DNA from: Comamonadaceae bacterium
Lineage (GTDB): Bacteria > Pseudomonadota > Gammaproteobacteria > Burkholderiales > Burkholderiaceae_C
Direction of reading: 5' to 3'
DNA length: 64,000 nucleotides
Assembly: GCA_009996515.1 (NCBI GenBank)
Contig: JAACZV010000005.1
Coordinates: 62,001 to 126,000, forward strand
In this document: positions 43,806-50,766 of the stretch, piece by piece
Layout: each line of letters begins with the position of its first letter
How positions within the stretch are numbered: the stretch's first letter is position 1
Program-made: the position numbers and the translations under genes
Notes under the pieces: generated by a model
What the model saw: only the letters and a program-made list of their open reading frames with translations
Database searches by the model: none
Told to the model about the DNA's origin: nothing

Positions 43806-43991
43806 ATGCACCACGACAAGACGCTGCAGCCCCTGCCGGCAGAGACCCGGCCGCATCGCCCGCTCTGGTCGTTGCTGACGCGCCGGCGCTCACCGGCCGC
43901 GGCGCCCGGCGAGGCGGAGCTGGGCTATGAATCGGCCCAGCCCTGGATGCTGGGCGAGCCGACCTCGCCCGACGCCGGCGACCCGCGCTGA
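43806..43991 (+). CDS. Small soluble protein of unknown function (61 aa)
   Basis: A 61-residue reading frame beginning MHHDKTLQPLPAETRPHRPL and ending SPDAGDPR. CGGAG stands 8 nt before the ATG. It is rich in Pro and Ala, with a basic patch LLTRRRS in the middle and an acidic end; no membrane segment or known domain. The composite regulatory box 50 bp upstream, of the kind also found before the BON, membrane-protein and c-di-GMP genes, makes it likely that this is a real and co-regulated gene. The NarL-type regulator gene is convergent, 19 bp away. Confidence 0.6.
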   Translation: MHHDKTLQPLPAETRPHRPLWSLLTRRRSPAAAPGEAELGYESAQPWMLGEPTSPDAGDPR

Positions 43992-44010
43992 CGACGCCGG
44001 CGCTGCCGGC

Positions 44011-44658
44011 CTACTGGATCAGCCCGTTCTTCAGCGCGTAATAGGTCAGGTCGCTGTTGGTGGCTAGCTTGAGCTTCTCCAGCACCCGTGTGCGGTAGGT
44101 GCTGACGGTCTTGACGCTGAGGAACAGCGCCTCGGCGATATGGCCCACGGTCTCGCCCTTGGCCAGGCGCAGGAAGACCTGGAACTCGCGCTCCGACAGC
44201 GCCTCGTGCTGGGGCTTCTCGATGGCCGCCGTGCCCGCGCCGCCGACGACGCTGTCGGCCAGCTGCTCGGCCACCGCCGGGCTGATGTAGCGCCGGCCGC
44301 GCGACACCAGGCGGATCGCGTTGGCGATCTCCTCCGGATCGCATTCCTTGTTCAGGTAGCCGCTGGCGCCCTGGCGCAGCAGCGTCGTCGCGTAATGCGC
44401 CTCGGGGAAGCCGCTGAGGATGAGCACCGGCAGCTCGGGGAAGCGCGCCTTGATGGCCGCCAGCGCGTCCACGCCGCTCTGGTCGGGCATGGAGATGTCC
44501 AGCAGCAGCACGTCGACCTCGCCGCCGCGCGCCATCTCCAGCGCGTCATGGCCGCTGGAGCCCTCGCCGGTGACGCGCAGGTCCACGTGGTCGGACAGGT
44601 ACTGGCGCAGGCCGGTGCGCACGATGGCGTGGTCGTCGACGATGCCGATACGGATCAT
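44011..44658 (-). CDS. NarL/FixJ-type response regulator
   Basis: Response regulator of 215 residues. The receiver domain has D8-D9, phospho-acceptor D54 (LLLDISMPDQSG) and a Lys around residue 104 in LNKECDPEE. The C-terminal LuxR-type HTH (about residues 150-210) includes LSEREFQVFLRLAKGETVGH, then FLSVKTVSTYRTRVLEKLKL. The start is ATG 44658, giving MIRIGIVDD; an upstream in-frame codon is rejected. The divergent gap to the BON gene contains one of the composite boxes. It is the only LuxR-HTH protein in this cluster and so the best candidate to bind them; the CHASE3 kinase at 45714 is of the matching NarX/HisKA_3 class. Confidence 0.93.
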   Translation of the reverse strand: MIRIGIVDDHAIVRTGLRQYLSDHVDLRVTGEGSSGHDALEMARGGEVDVLLLDISMPDQSGVDALAAIKARFPELPVLILSGFPEAHYATTLLRQGASGYLNKECDPEEIANAIRLVSRGRRYISPAVAEQLADSVVGGAGTAAIEKPQHEALSEREFQVFLRLAKGETVGHIAEALFLSVKTVSTYRTRVLEKLKLATNSDLTYYALKNGLIQ

Positions 44659-44725
44659 GGTGGGTGCGGGATGCAAACAGTGCCGCCAGCGTAGCAGTCC
44701 GGCGCGCCGGCCGCGAGAGCGCGTG

Positions 44726-44754
44726 TCCTACAGCGCCGCCAGCCCAGTCCGACA
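44726..44754 (+). promoter_or_regulatory. Composite box between NarL-type regulator and BON gene
   Basis: TCCTACA (44726-44732) and TCCGACA (44748-44754), starts 22 bp apart, 92 bp before the BON gene start and 67 bp before the divergent regulator start. Slightly shorter spacing than the other members. Confidence 0.65.
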
Positions 44755-44846
44755 GCGGCTCGCGCAGCGGGACTATGCCGCCGGCCCGGAGCCCGCTCGA
44801 TAGTGGTTGCAGCGGCTTCGGGAGCCGCCCAACCCAGGAGATTCCC

Positions 44847-45176
44847 ATGCTCAACAAGTCCATCCTGACCGTCGCCTTCGCCACCGCCCTCGCCGCCACG
44901 CTGGCCACCACCAGCGGCTGCGCCGTGACCCGCAACCAGGAGACCGTGGGCGCCTATGTCGACGACGCGGCGCTGACCACCCGCGTCAAGGCCAAGTTCG
45001 CCGCCGACCCCACCGTCAGCGCGATGGCCATCAGCGTCGAGACGCTGAAGGGCACGGTGCAGCTGTCCGGCTTCGCCAAGTCCCAGGAGGAGAGGTCCAT
45101 GGCCGAGAAGCTGGCCCGCGAGACCTCGGGCGTCGTCGCCGTGCGCAACGACATCGCCGTGAGGCCGGCCTCCTGA
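44847..45176 (+). CDS. BON-domain lipoprotein (OsmY-like)
   Basis: Periplasmic protein of 109 residues. The signal sequence ILTVAFATALAATLATTSGC ends in a lipobox-like TSGC, so the protein is probably a lipoprotein. The remainder is one BON domain: DDAALTTRVKAKFAADPTVS, ISVETLKGTVQLSGFAKSQE and VVAVRNDIAVRP. BON domains bind phospholipids and occur in envelope-stress proteins such as OsmY. AGGAG stands 5 nt before the ATG, which decides the start. The composite box upstream places it in the putative NarL-type regulon. The orphan receiver protein follows 113 bp later. Confidence 0.92.
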   Translation: MLNKSILTVAFATALAATLATTSGCAVTRNQETVGAYVDDAALTTRVKAKFAADPTVSAMAISVETLKGTVQLSGFAKSQEERSMAEKLARETSGVVAVRNDIAVRPAS

Positions 45177-45185
45177 GGCCGCGCC

Positions 45186-45201
45186 TAGGACAAGTCCTAC
45201 A
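45186..45201 (+). promoter_or_regulatory. Dyad TAGGAC-AA-GTCCTA upstream of the receiver/kinase genes
   Basis: A perfect inverted repeat, TAGGACAAGTCCTA (45186-45199), whose right arm continues as TCCTACA (45195-45201), the first half of the composite box seen nearby. The second half GCCGACA is not found at +23 here. Its dyad form resembles the 7-2-7 arrangement of NarL sites. It lies 88 bp before the gene at 45290. Confidence 0.6.
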
Positions 45202-45289
45202 GCGCGATGCGCTGCCGGTGCTGCCGACCCGAGGCGGAAGCGGTCCATACTTCAGCCTCATCCTCCCCCCCTTCCGCAGCCGTCGGGCC

Positions 45290-45703
45290 ATGCCAGCACT
45301 CAAAGCCTTCATCGTCGAGGACAGTCCGGTGATCCTTGAGAACCTCATCGCGACGCTGGAGGAGCTGGCCCAGGTGGAGGTGGTGGGGTCGGTGGCCGAC
45401 GAGGCCGGCGCCGTGCGCTGGATGAAGCGCGATCCCGGCGCCAGCGCCGACCTCTTCATCGTCGACGTCTTCCTGCGCTCCGGCACCGGCCTGGGCGTGC
45501 TGCAGGCCGCCCAGCAGCTGGGCGTGCGCGCGCGCCGCGTCGTACTGACCAACTACGCCACCGAGGAGATGCGTCGCCGCTGCGCCAGCCTGGGCGCGGA
45601 GCGCGTCTTCGACAAGAGCCGCGAGCTCGACGACCTCATCAGCTACTGCGCCGAACTGGCCGAGCATGCCCCTTCAGCGCGTCCTGCAGCCGCGGCCAAC
45701 TGA
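45290..45703 (+). CDS. Single-domain response regulator (receiver only)
   Basis: CheY-like protein of 137 residues with no output domain. It has E10-D11 (FIVEDSPVI), phospho-acceptor D59 in LFIVDVFLRSG, a Thr-like switch region in VVLTNYATEE and a Lys in VFDKSREL. It would act by protein-protein contact, or as a phosphate sink for the neighbouring kinase. The following kinase gene starts 10 bp after the stop (or overlaps if an upstream ATG is used), so the two are cotranscribed. ATG 45290 is used because it gives the normal receiver N-terminus; the frame upstream is open without homology. Confidence 0.9.
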   Translation: MPALKAFIVEDSPVILENLIATLEELAQVEVVGSVADEAGAVRWMKRDPGASADLFIVDVFLRSGTGLGVLQAAQQLGVRARRVVLTNYATEEMRRRCASLGAERVFDKSRELDDLISYCAELAEHAPSARPAAAAN

Positions 45704-45713
45704 GCGGCTGCGC

Positions 45714-47135
45714 ATGCTGCGACATCTGGACCCCTGGCTGGAGGGCGCCAGCCGCAACCGCGGTCTGGCCCTGGTGCTGGCGGCGCTGGCGGCCGCCGCC
45801 GTCATGGGCGTCAGCGAGGTCGCCTTCCGCGGCGCCGACGAGGCGCTGAAGGTCTCGCAGGCCCGCCATGTCGCGCGCAACGACGGCCTGCGCCTGCGCG
45901 AGCTGCTGACCGACGCCGAGACCGCCCAGCGCGGCTATCTGCTGACCGGCCGCGACGACTACCTCGAACCCATCCACATCGCCGAGCGCGAGCTGCCCAG
46001 CGTGCTGGCCCGGCTGCGCGGCCAGTACGCCAGCTCCGAATGGGAGGCGCTGGTGGCCGACGCGAGCCGGCGCGCCAACGAGAAGCTCTCCGAGCTGCAG
46101 CTGGTCGTCGAGCTCTACCGCGAAGGCAAGGACACGGCCTGGCAGGGGCTGGTGGAGTCCGACATCGGGCGCGAGAAGATGCAGGCCGTGCGCGACGCCG
46201 TCGCGCAGCTGGACCAGCATGAGCTGGTGCAGATCGCCAGGGAACGCGACGCCGTGTTCCGCTCCCTGACCTATGGCCGCATCGGCACCCATGGCCTGAC
46301 GCTGCTGAGCCTGTTCGGCCTGGCGGTGTTCCTGCGCCGCAACGAGGCCTTGCACCGGGCCCGCCGCGAGCATGCGCAGGAGCTGGCGCTGGAGCGCGAC
46401 CGGCTGGATGGCGAGGTGGTGCGCCGCACCGCCGAGCTGACCGAGCTGGCCCGCCACCTGCAGACCGTGCGCGAGGACGAGCGCGCCCACCTGGCCCGCG
46501 AGCTGCACGACGAGCTGGGCGCGCTGCTGACGGCGGCCAAGCTGGACGTCGCGCGCATCCGCCGCATGACGCGCACCCAGGCGCCCGAGATCGACGAGCG
46601 CCTGGGCCACATGAGCGAGCTGCTGGACCAGGGCATCGCGCTGAAGCGCCGCATCATCGAGGACCTGCGGCCCTCGGCGCTGTCCAACCTGGGCCTGATC
46701 CCGGCGCTGGAGATCCTGACCCAGGAGTTCGCGCAGCGCTCCGGCCTGCAGCTCAGCCTGGAGCTGGCCGACGTGCCCACGAACGAGGCGGGGCGGCTGG
46801 CGCTGTACCGCCTGGTGCAGGAGGCGCTGACCAATGTGCTGCGCCACGCCAAGGCCAGGCAGGTGCGGGTGTCGCTGAACCAGGCCGACGACTGGCTGCA
46901 GCTGCACATCCGCGACGACGGCCAGGGCTTCAACCCCGAGGCCGTGGGCGCCGGCCACCACGGCCTGCTGGGCATGCGCTACCGCATCGAGAGCCTGGGC
47001 GGCACGCTGCAGCTGCTGTCGGCACCGGGCCGCGGCACGCTGGTGCTGGCGCGGCTGCCGCGCGCCGAACCCGAGCCCGAGCCCGAACCGCCGCCGCCCA
47101 CCGTGCCCGGCGATCTGGGCCCGCCCATACGCTGA
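45714..47135 (+). CDS. CHASE3 sensor histidine kinase (NarX-type, HisKA_3)
   Basis: Membrane kinase of 473 residues. TM1 is GLALVLAALAAAAVMGVSEV (about 17-36); a CHASE3-like periplasmic domain follows, with LLTDAETAQRGYLLTGRDDY; TM2 is near residue 190 (THGLTLLSLFGLAVFL). A coiled coil leads to the HisKA_3 phosphoacceptor ARELHDELGALLTAAKLD (H near residue 265), then the HATPase with QEALTNVLRHAKA and DDGQGF and GLLGMRYRIESLGG. The Pro/Glu-rich tail EPEPEPEPPPP is unusual. ATG 45714 is preferred to ATG 45666, which would overlap the receiver gene by 38 bp. It matches the NarL-type regulator at 44011 by class. Confidence 0.92.
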   Translation: MLRHLDPWLEGASRNRGLALVLAALAAAAVMGVSEVAFRGADEALKVSQARHVARNDGLRLRELLTDAETAQRGYLLTGRDDYLEPIHIAERELPSVLARLRGQYASSEWEALVADASRRANEKLSELQLVVELYREGKDTAWQGLVESDIGREKMQAVRDAVAQLDQHELVQIARERDAVFRSLTYGRIGTHGLTLLSLFGLAVFLRRNEALHRARREHAQELALERDRLDGEVVRRTAELTELARHLQTVREDERAHLARELHDELGALLTAAKLDVARIRRMTRTQAPEIDERLGHMSELLDQGIALKRRIIEDLRPSALSNLGLIPALEILTQEFAQRSGLQLSLELADVPTNEAGRLALYRLVQEALTNVLRHAKARQVRVSLNQADDWLQLHIRDDGQGFNPEAVGAGHHGLLGMRYRIESLGGTLQLLSAPGRGTLVLARLPRAEPEPEPEPPPPTVPGDLGPPIR

Positions 47136-47169
47136 CAGGCTGACGGGCCTGACGGCGGCCCTCCCGCCG

Positions 47170-47199
47170 TCCTACAGGCCAAGCCTGCGCAGGCCGACA
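47170..47199 (+). promoter_or_regulatory. Composite box TCCTACA-N16-GCCGACA upstream of 47268
   Basis: TCCTACA (47170-47176) and GCCGACA (47193-47199), starts exactly 23 bp apart. AAACT follows 22 bp after the second half. The box ends 68 bp before the start codon, the same distance as at 50228-50257. Confidence 0.72.
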
Positions 47200-47267
47200 G
47201 GCCGCCGCCGGGCCGCCGCCCAAACTTGGCAATGAGCGCATCAAGGACGCTGCCAAGGAGAGGCCCC

Positions 47268-47618
47268 ATGCGATTCCCGAGTTCCCTGCAAGCCGAGGAT
47301 TGGCGCCATGCCGACTCGGTCTCGCCGCCCCAGCCGGGCCGGCAGTTCCAGGCGCTGGCCATCGTCGCGCTGGCGGCGCTGGGCGCGGGCGCCACGCTGA
47401 ACCTCGTCGACGACCCGCGGCCGCTGGACGTGCAGATCAGCACCGCACTGCGCCAGGCCGGCGAGACGCTGCAGGCCTGGCAGGGCCAGCTGGAGCGCGG
47501 CCTGCAGGTGTCGCTGCGCGCCGTGGCCGACGGCCAGGAGCACCCGCCCGCCACGGCAGCGCCGCCACGGCCCGGCGCCGACGAGCGCGACCCGCCGGCC
47601 AGGCCCGACGAACGCTAG
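47268..47618 (+). CDS. Small single-pass membrane protein of unknown function
   Basis: Protein of 116 residues. After a soluble start (MRFPSSLQAEDWRHADSVSP) there is one hydrophobic segment, FQALAIVALAALGAGATLNL (about residues 29-48), then an amphipathic stretch with LQAWQGQLERGLQVSLRAV, and a Pro-rich charged end. No known domain. AAGGAG lies before the ATG (47255-47260), which fixes the start. The composite box upstream has the same position as that before the His-rich protein at 50326, so both are likely members of the NarL-type regulon. Its stop shares CTAG (47615-47618) with the convergent c-di-GMP gene. Confidence 0.7.
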   Translation: MRFPSSLQAEDWRHADSVSPPQPGRQFQALAIVALAALGAGATLNLVDDPRPLDVQISTALRQAGETLQAWQGQLERGLQVSLRAVADGQEHPPATAAPPRPGADERDPPARPDER

Positions 47619-50110
47619 GCCGGCTGGGTCCGCGCCATGCCGGCCAGCAGCTCGGCCAGCGGCTGCGGCCGGTGCAGCAGAAAGCCCTGCACCTCGGCCA
47701 CGCCCAGGCGGCCCAGCTCCGCCAGCACCTCGGGCGTCTCCACGCATTCGGCCACCGTCGTCAGCCCCAGCGTGCGGGCCGCGTCGACGAAGCTGCGCAC
47801 GGCCACCTGGTCCAGCGGGTCGGTCAGCAGCGCGCGCACGAACTGGCCGTCTATCTTCAGCAGGTCCACCGGCAGCGCCTTCAGATAGCCGAAGGACGAG
47901 GAGCCGGCGCCGAAGTCGTCCAGCGCCACGCGCGCACCCAGCGCGCGCATCTGCCGCACGAAGCGCACCGCCTCGTCCAGCTGCGTGATGACGGCCGTCT
48001 CGGTGATCTCCAGGCACAGCGCCGCCGCGCGGGCCGGGCCGAGGCCAGTCAGCAGCGCCCGCGCCTCCTGGCGGTAGGCGGCGTCCTGCAGCGTCAGCGC
48101 CGACACGTTGACGGCCAGCGACGCGATCTCGGGCGCGCCATCGCGCTGCAGCAGCGCCACGGCCTGGCGCAGCACCCAGCGGTCCAGCCGCGGTGCGAGA
48201 TGGAAGCGCTCGGCCGCCGGCATGAAGGCGCCGGGCAGCACGCGCGTGCCGTCGCGCTCGCGCAGGCGCAGCAGCAGCTCGCCGCGCAGCCGGCCGTCGT
48301 CCTCGCCACGCGCCGGCAGCACGCGCTGCAGGTCCAGCTCGAAGCGCTCCTCGTCCAGCGCCTGCTGCAGCCGCGTGGCCCAGCGGTGTTCGCTCTGGTG
48401 AGCGCGCAGCGCGGCGTCGTCGGGCGCCCAGACCTGCACGCGATTGCGGCCCTGCTCCTTGGCCGTCATGCAGCAGGCGTCGGCCTCGCGCAGCGCCGCG
48501 TCGGCATCGGGCCAGCGCGCGTCCAGCGGCGCCACGCCGATGCTGGTGCCGATGCGGAAACGCTGCTCGCCGTGCACATAGCGGTACTGGTCCATCGCGT
48601 CGCAGAGCTTCTGCGCCACGCGCGAGGCCTCGTCCAGCGAGCAGTTCTCCAGGATGGCGGCGAACTCGTCGCCGCCCAGCCGGGCCACCGTGTCGCGGCC
48701 GCGCACGCCGGCCTCCAGCCGCCGCGCCACCTCGCGCAGCACCTCGTCGCCGGCGGCATGGCCGCAGTGGTCGTTGACGAGCTTGAAGCGGTCCAGGTCG
48801 AAGGCCAGCAGCGCATGCCGGCTGCCGTCGCGCCGCGCGCGCTCCAGCGTGCGCGCCAGGCGCTGGCCGAACTCGCTGCGGTTGACCAGGCCGGTCAGGC
48901 CGTCATGGCTGGCGCGCCAGCGGATCTCGTCGAACTGGCGGCGCTGCTGCGTCACGTCGCGGAACACCAGCACGGCGCCCAGCACGCGGCCGTCGGCATC
49001 GCGTATGGGCGCCACCGAGTCGTCCACCGCGCGCAGCCCGCCGTCGCGCGCCAGCAGCACGGCGCCGGCGGGCAGCCGTGCCGGCCGGCCGCTGGCCAGG
49101 CAGCGCTGCACCGGGTCGCCCAGCGGCTCGCGGCTGTGCTCCTGCTGGGCCACGAAGACCTGGCCGGCCGGCCGGCCGCGCGCCTCGGCGGCGGACCAGC
49201 CCGTCAGCCGCTGCGCCACGGGATTGAGCCAGGTCACGCGGCCCTGCGCGTCGGTGGTCAGCACCGCGTCGGCGATGGACTGCAGCGTCACGGCCAGCAG
49301 TTCGTGCTGCTCCTCCAGCTGCTGCCGCAGCCGCCGCGCCTCGCTGACGTCCCAGCACACGCCCGATAGCCGCAGCGGCCGGCCGGCGGCGTCGCGCAGC
49401 ACGCGGCCGGCGCCGCGCAGCACGTGGATGCTGCCGTCGGGCCAGCCCACCCGCCATTCGCCCTCCAGCTGCGGCCCGCCGCGCAGCGCGTCGCGCACCG
49501 CGCGGGCGGCCGCGCCGCGGTCCTGCGGATGCAGGCGTCGCCACCAGCGCGCCAGGCTGACCTGCTGGCCATGCGGCGGCTCGCCGTGCAGCCGCCACAT
49601 CGCGTCGTCCCAGGCCAGCTGGCCCAGGCGCAGGTCCAGGTCCCAGACGCCGATGCCGCCGCTGTGCGTGGCCAGGTCCAGGCGCTCCAGCGTGCGCTCC
49701 AGCTCGGCGCGCACCTCGGCCGGTTCGCTGACGTCCAGCATGACGACGCCGACCCGGCACAGCGCCTCGTCGGGCCGGCCGACGACGCGCAGCACGCGCC
49801 GCAGGCCGCCGCCGGGCTCGCAGGGCAGCTCCACATCCCAGCCCTGGCCCTGCTCCGCGGCGCGCCGCAGCGCGGCGTCCAGCATGGCGGCGCCATCGGG
49901 ACCGAAGCGCTGCAGAAGCGCCGCCAGCGTCGGCACCTGGCCCGCCGGCAGGCCCAGCAGTTCGCAGGCGGAGTCCGACAAGGTCAGCTGATCGGTGTCG
50001 GCCTGCCATTCCCAGGCCCCGACACCGGCCAGCCGACTGCAGCGCTCCAGGAAGCGCGCGTTCTGTGCCAGCGCCAGCTCGGCGGCCGACAGCGCCGTGG
50101 TTTCGCTCAT
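47615..50110 (-). CDS. PAS-PAS-PAS-GGDEF-EAL c-di-GMP protein
   Basis: Cytoplasmic protein of 831 residues. Three PAS-like domains (about 15-130, 140-265 and 270-395, the last with SIADAVLTTDAQGRVTWLNP) precede a GGDEF domain with intact GGDEF (near residue 478) and an I-site RGRD five residues before it. The EAL domain follows: the EAL motif itself is altered to GELLLRL, but EITET, LDDFGAGSSSFGYL, LKIDGQFV and VAECVET are present. It may therefore make and break c-di-GMP, or use the EAL part for binding. The start is ATG 50110; a TTG three bases upstream is ignored. A composite box lies 57 bp upstream (50168-50196), tying it to the NarL-type regulon. Confidence 0.92.
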   Translation of the reverse strand: MSETTALSAAELALAQNARFLERCSRLAGVGAWEWQADTDQLTLSDSACELLGLPAGQVPTLAALLQRFGPDGAAMLDAALRRAAEQGQGWDVELPCEPGGGLRRVLRVVGRPDEALCRVGVVMLDVSEPAEVRAELERTLERLDLATHSGGIGVWDLDLRLGQLAWDDAMWRLHGEPPHGQQVSLARWWRRLHPQDRGAAARAVRDALRGGPQLEGEWRVGWPDGSIHVLRGAGRVLRDAAGRPLRLSGVCWDVSEARRLRQQLEEQHELLAVTLQSIADAVLTTDAQGRVTWLNPVAQRLTGWSAAEARGRPAGQVFVAQQEHSREPLGDPVQRCLASGRPARLPAGAVLLARDGGLRAVDDSVAPIRDADGRVLGAVLVFRDVTQQRRQFDEIRWRASHDGLTGLVNRSEFGQRLARTLERARRDGSRHALLAFDLDRFKLVNDHCGHAAGDEVLREVARRLEAGVRGRDTVARLGGDEFAAILENCSLDEASRVAQKLCDAMDQYRYVHGEQRFRIGTSIGVAPLDARWPDADAALREADACCMTAKEQGRNRVQVWAPDDAALRAHQSEHRWATRLQQALDEERFELDLQRVLPARGEDDGRLRGELLLRLRERDGTRVLPGAFMPAAERFHLAPRLDRWVLRQAVALLQRDGAPEIASLAVNVSALTLQDAAYRQEARALLTGLGPARAAALCLEITETAVITQLDEAVRFVRQMRALGARVALDDFGAGSSSFGYLKALPVDLLKIDGQFVRALLTDPLDQVAVRSFVDAARTLGLTTVAECVETPEVLAELGRLGVAEVQGFLLHRPQPLAELLAGMARTQPA

Positions 50111-50167
50111 CAAGGGGTGCTCCGTCGCGACGACCGGCTAGCTTCCGGCCCACGGCGGCGGCCCGGC

Positions 50168-50196
50168 GTCGGCAGGACGGGTGCGCCGCTGTAGGA
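50168..50196 (-). promoter_or_regulatory. Composite box upstream of the PAS-GGDEF-EAL gene
   Basis: On the minus strand TCCTACA (50196-50190) and GCCGAC (50173-50168), starts exactly 23 bp apart. AAGCT follows 22 bp after GCCGACG, the same place as at 43726. It lies back to back with the box at 50228-50257 in the divergent gap. Confidence 0.7.
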
Positions 50197-50227
50197 CAAG
50201 GCCGCATTCGCGCCGCCCGGCCGGCTG

Positions 50228-50257
50228 TCCTACAAGCCCGGCGCCGCCAGGCCGACA
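50228..50257 (+). promoter_or_regulatory. Composite box TCCTACA-N16-GCCGACA upstream of 50326
   Basis: TCCTACA (50228-50234) and GCCGACA (50251-50257), starts 23 bp apart, 68 bp before the start codon. Together with the minus-strand box at 50168-50196 it forms a divergent pair in a 215-bp intergenic gap. Confidence 0.72.
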
Positions 50258-50325
50258 ACGCCTCCCCCCGCCGCCACGTTCCACTGAGGGCAGCGGCAGC
50301 ACCGCGCCCATTTCAGGAGAAGCAC

Positions 50326-50754
50326 ATGAACACAAGCCGACACCCCCTCACGCGCTGGCTCGCGCCCGTCCTCGCCGGCCTGGCCGTGCTGGCCGCCCTG
50401 CCCGCGGCCCGGGCCGCCGACGTGGGCGTCTCCATCGGCTTCAGCCAGCCGGGCTTCTACGGCCGAGTGGACGTGGGCCGCTATCCGACGCCGGTGCTGG
50501 TCGCGCCCCAGCCGGTCATCATCGGCCGGCCGGTCTACCGCGCCGAGCCGGTCTATCTGTGGGTGCCGCCCGGCCAGCGTCGCGACTGGCGTCACAACTG
50601 CCACCGCTACCGCGCCTGCGGCACGCCGGTCTACTTCGTCGACGACGGCTGGTACCGCCAGAACGTCATCGTGCACCGCGATCGCCACGGCCACGACCAC
50701 CGCCGCCATGACAGGCACGACCATGACCGCGGCCGAGGCCACGGCCGCGACTGA
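50326..50754 (+). CDS. Periplasmic protein with His/Arg/Asp-rich tail
   Basis: Secreted protein of 142 residues, function unknown. The signal peptide is about PLTRWLAPVLAGLAVLAALP ending AARA; the mature part is Tyr/Pro/Val-rich (FSQPGFYGRVDVGRYPTPVL, EPVYLWVPPGQRRDWRHNC) with two Cys near YRACGTPVYF. The tail after residue 115 is nearly all His, Arg, Asp and Gly (HRDRHGHDHRRHDRH), which may bind metal ions. AGGAG 6 nt before the ATG fixes the start. The gene carries the composite NarL-type box. Similar Tyr/Pro-rich secreted proteins are common in this bacterial group but have no assigned role. Confidence 0.78.
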   Translation: MNTSRHPLTRWLAPVLAGLAVLAALPAARAADVGVSIGFSQPGFYGRVDVGRYPTPVLVAPQPVIIGRPVYRAEPVYLWVPPGQRRDWRHNCHRYRACGTPVYFVDDGWYRQNVIVHRDRHGHDHRRHDRHDHDRGRGHGRD

Positions 50755-50766
50755 CGACGGCGCGCG

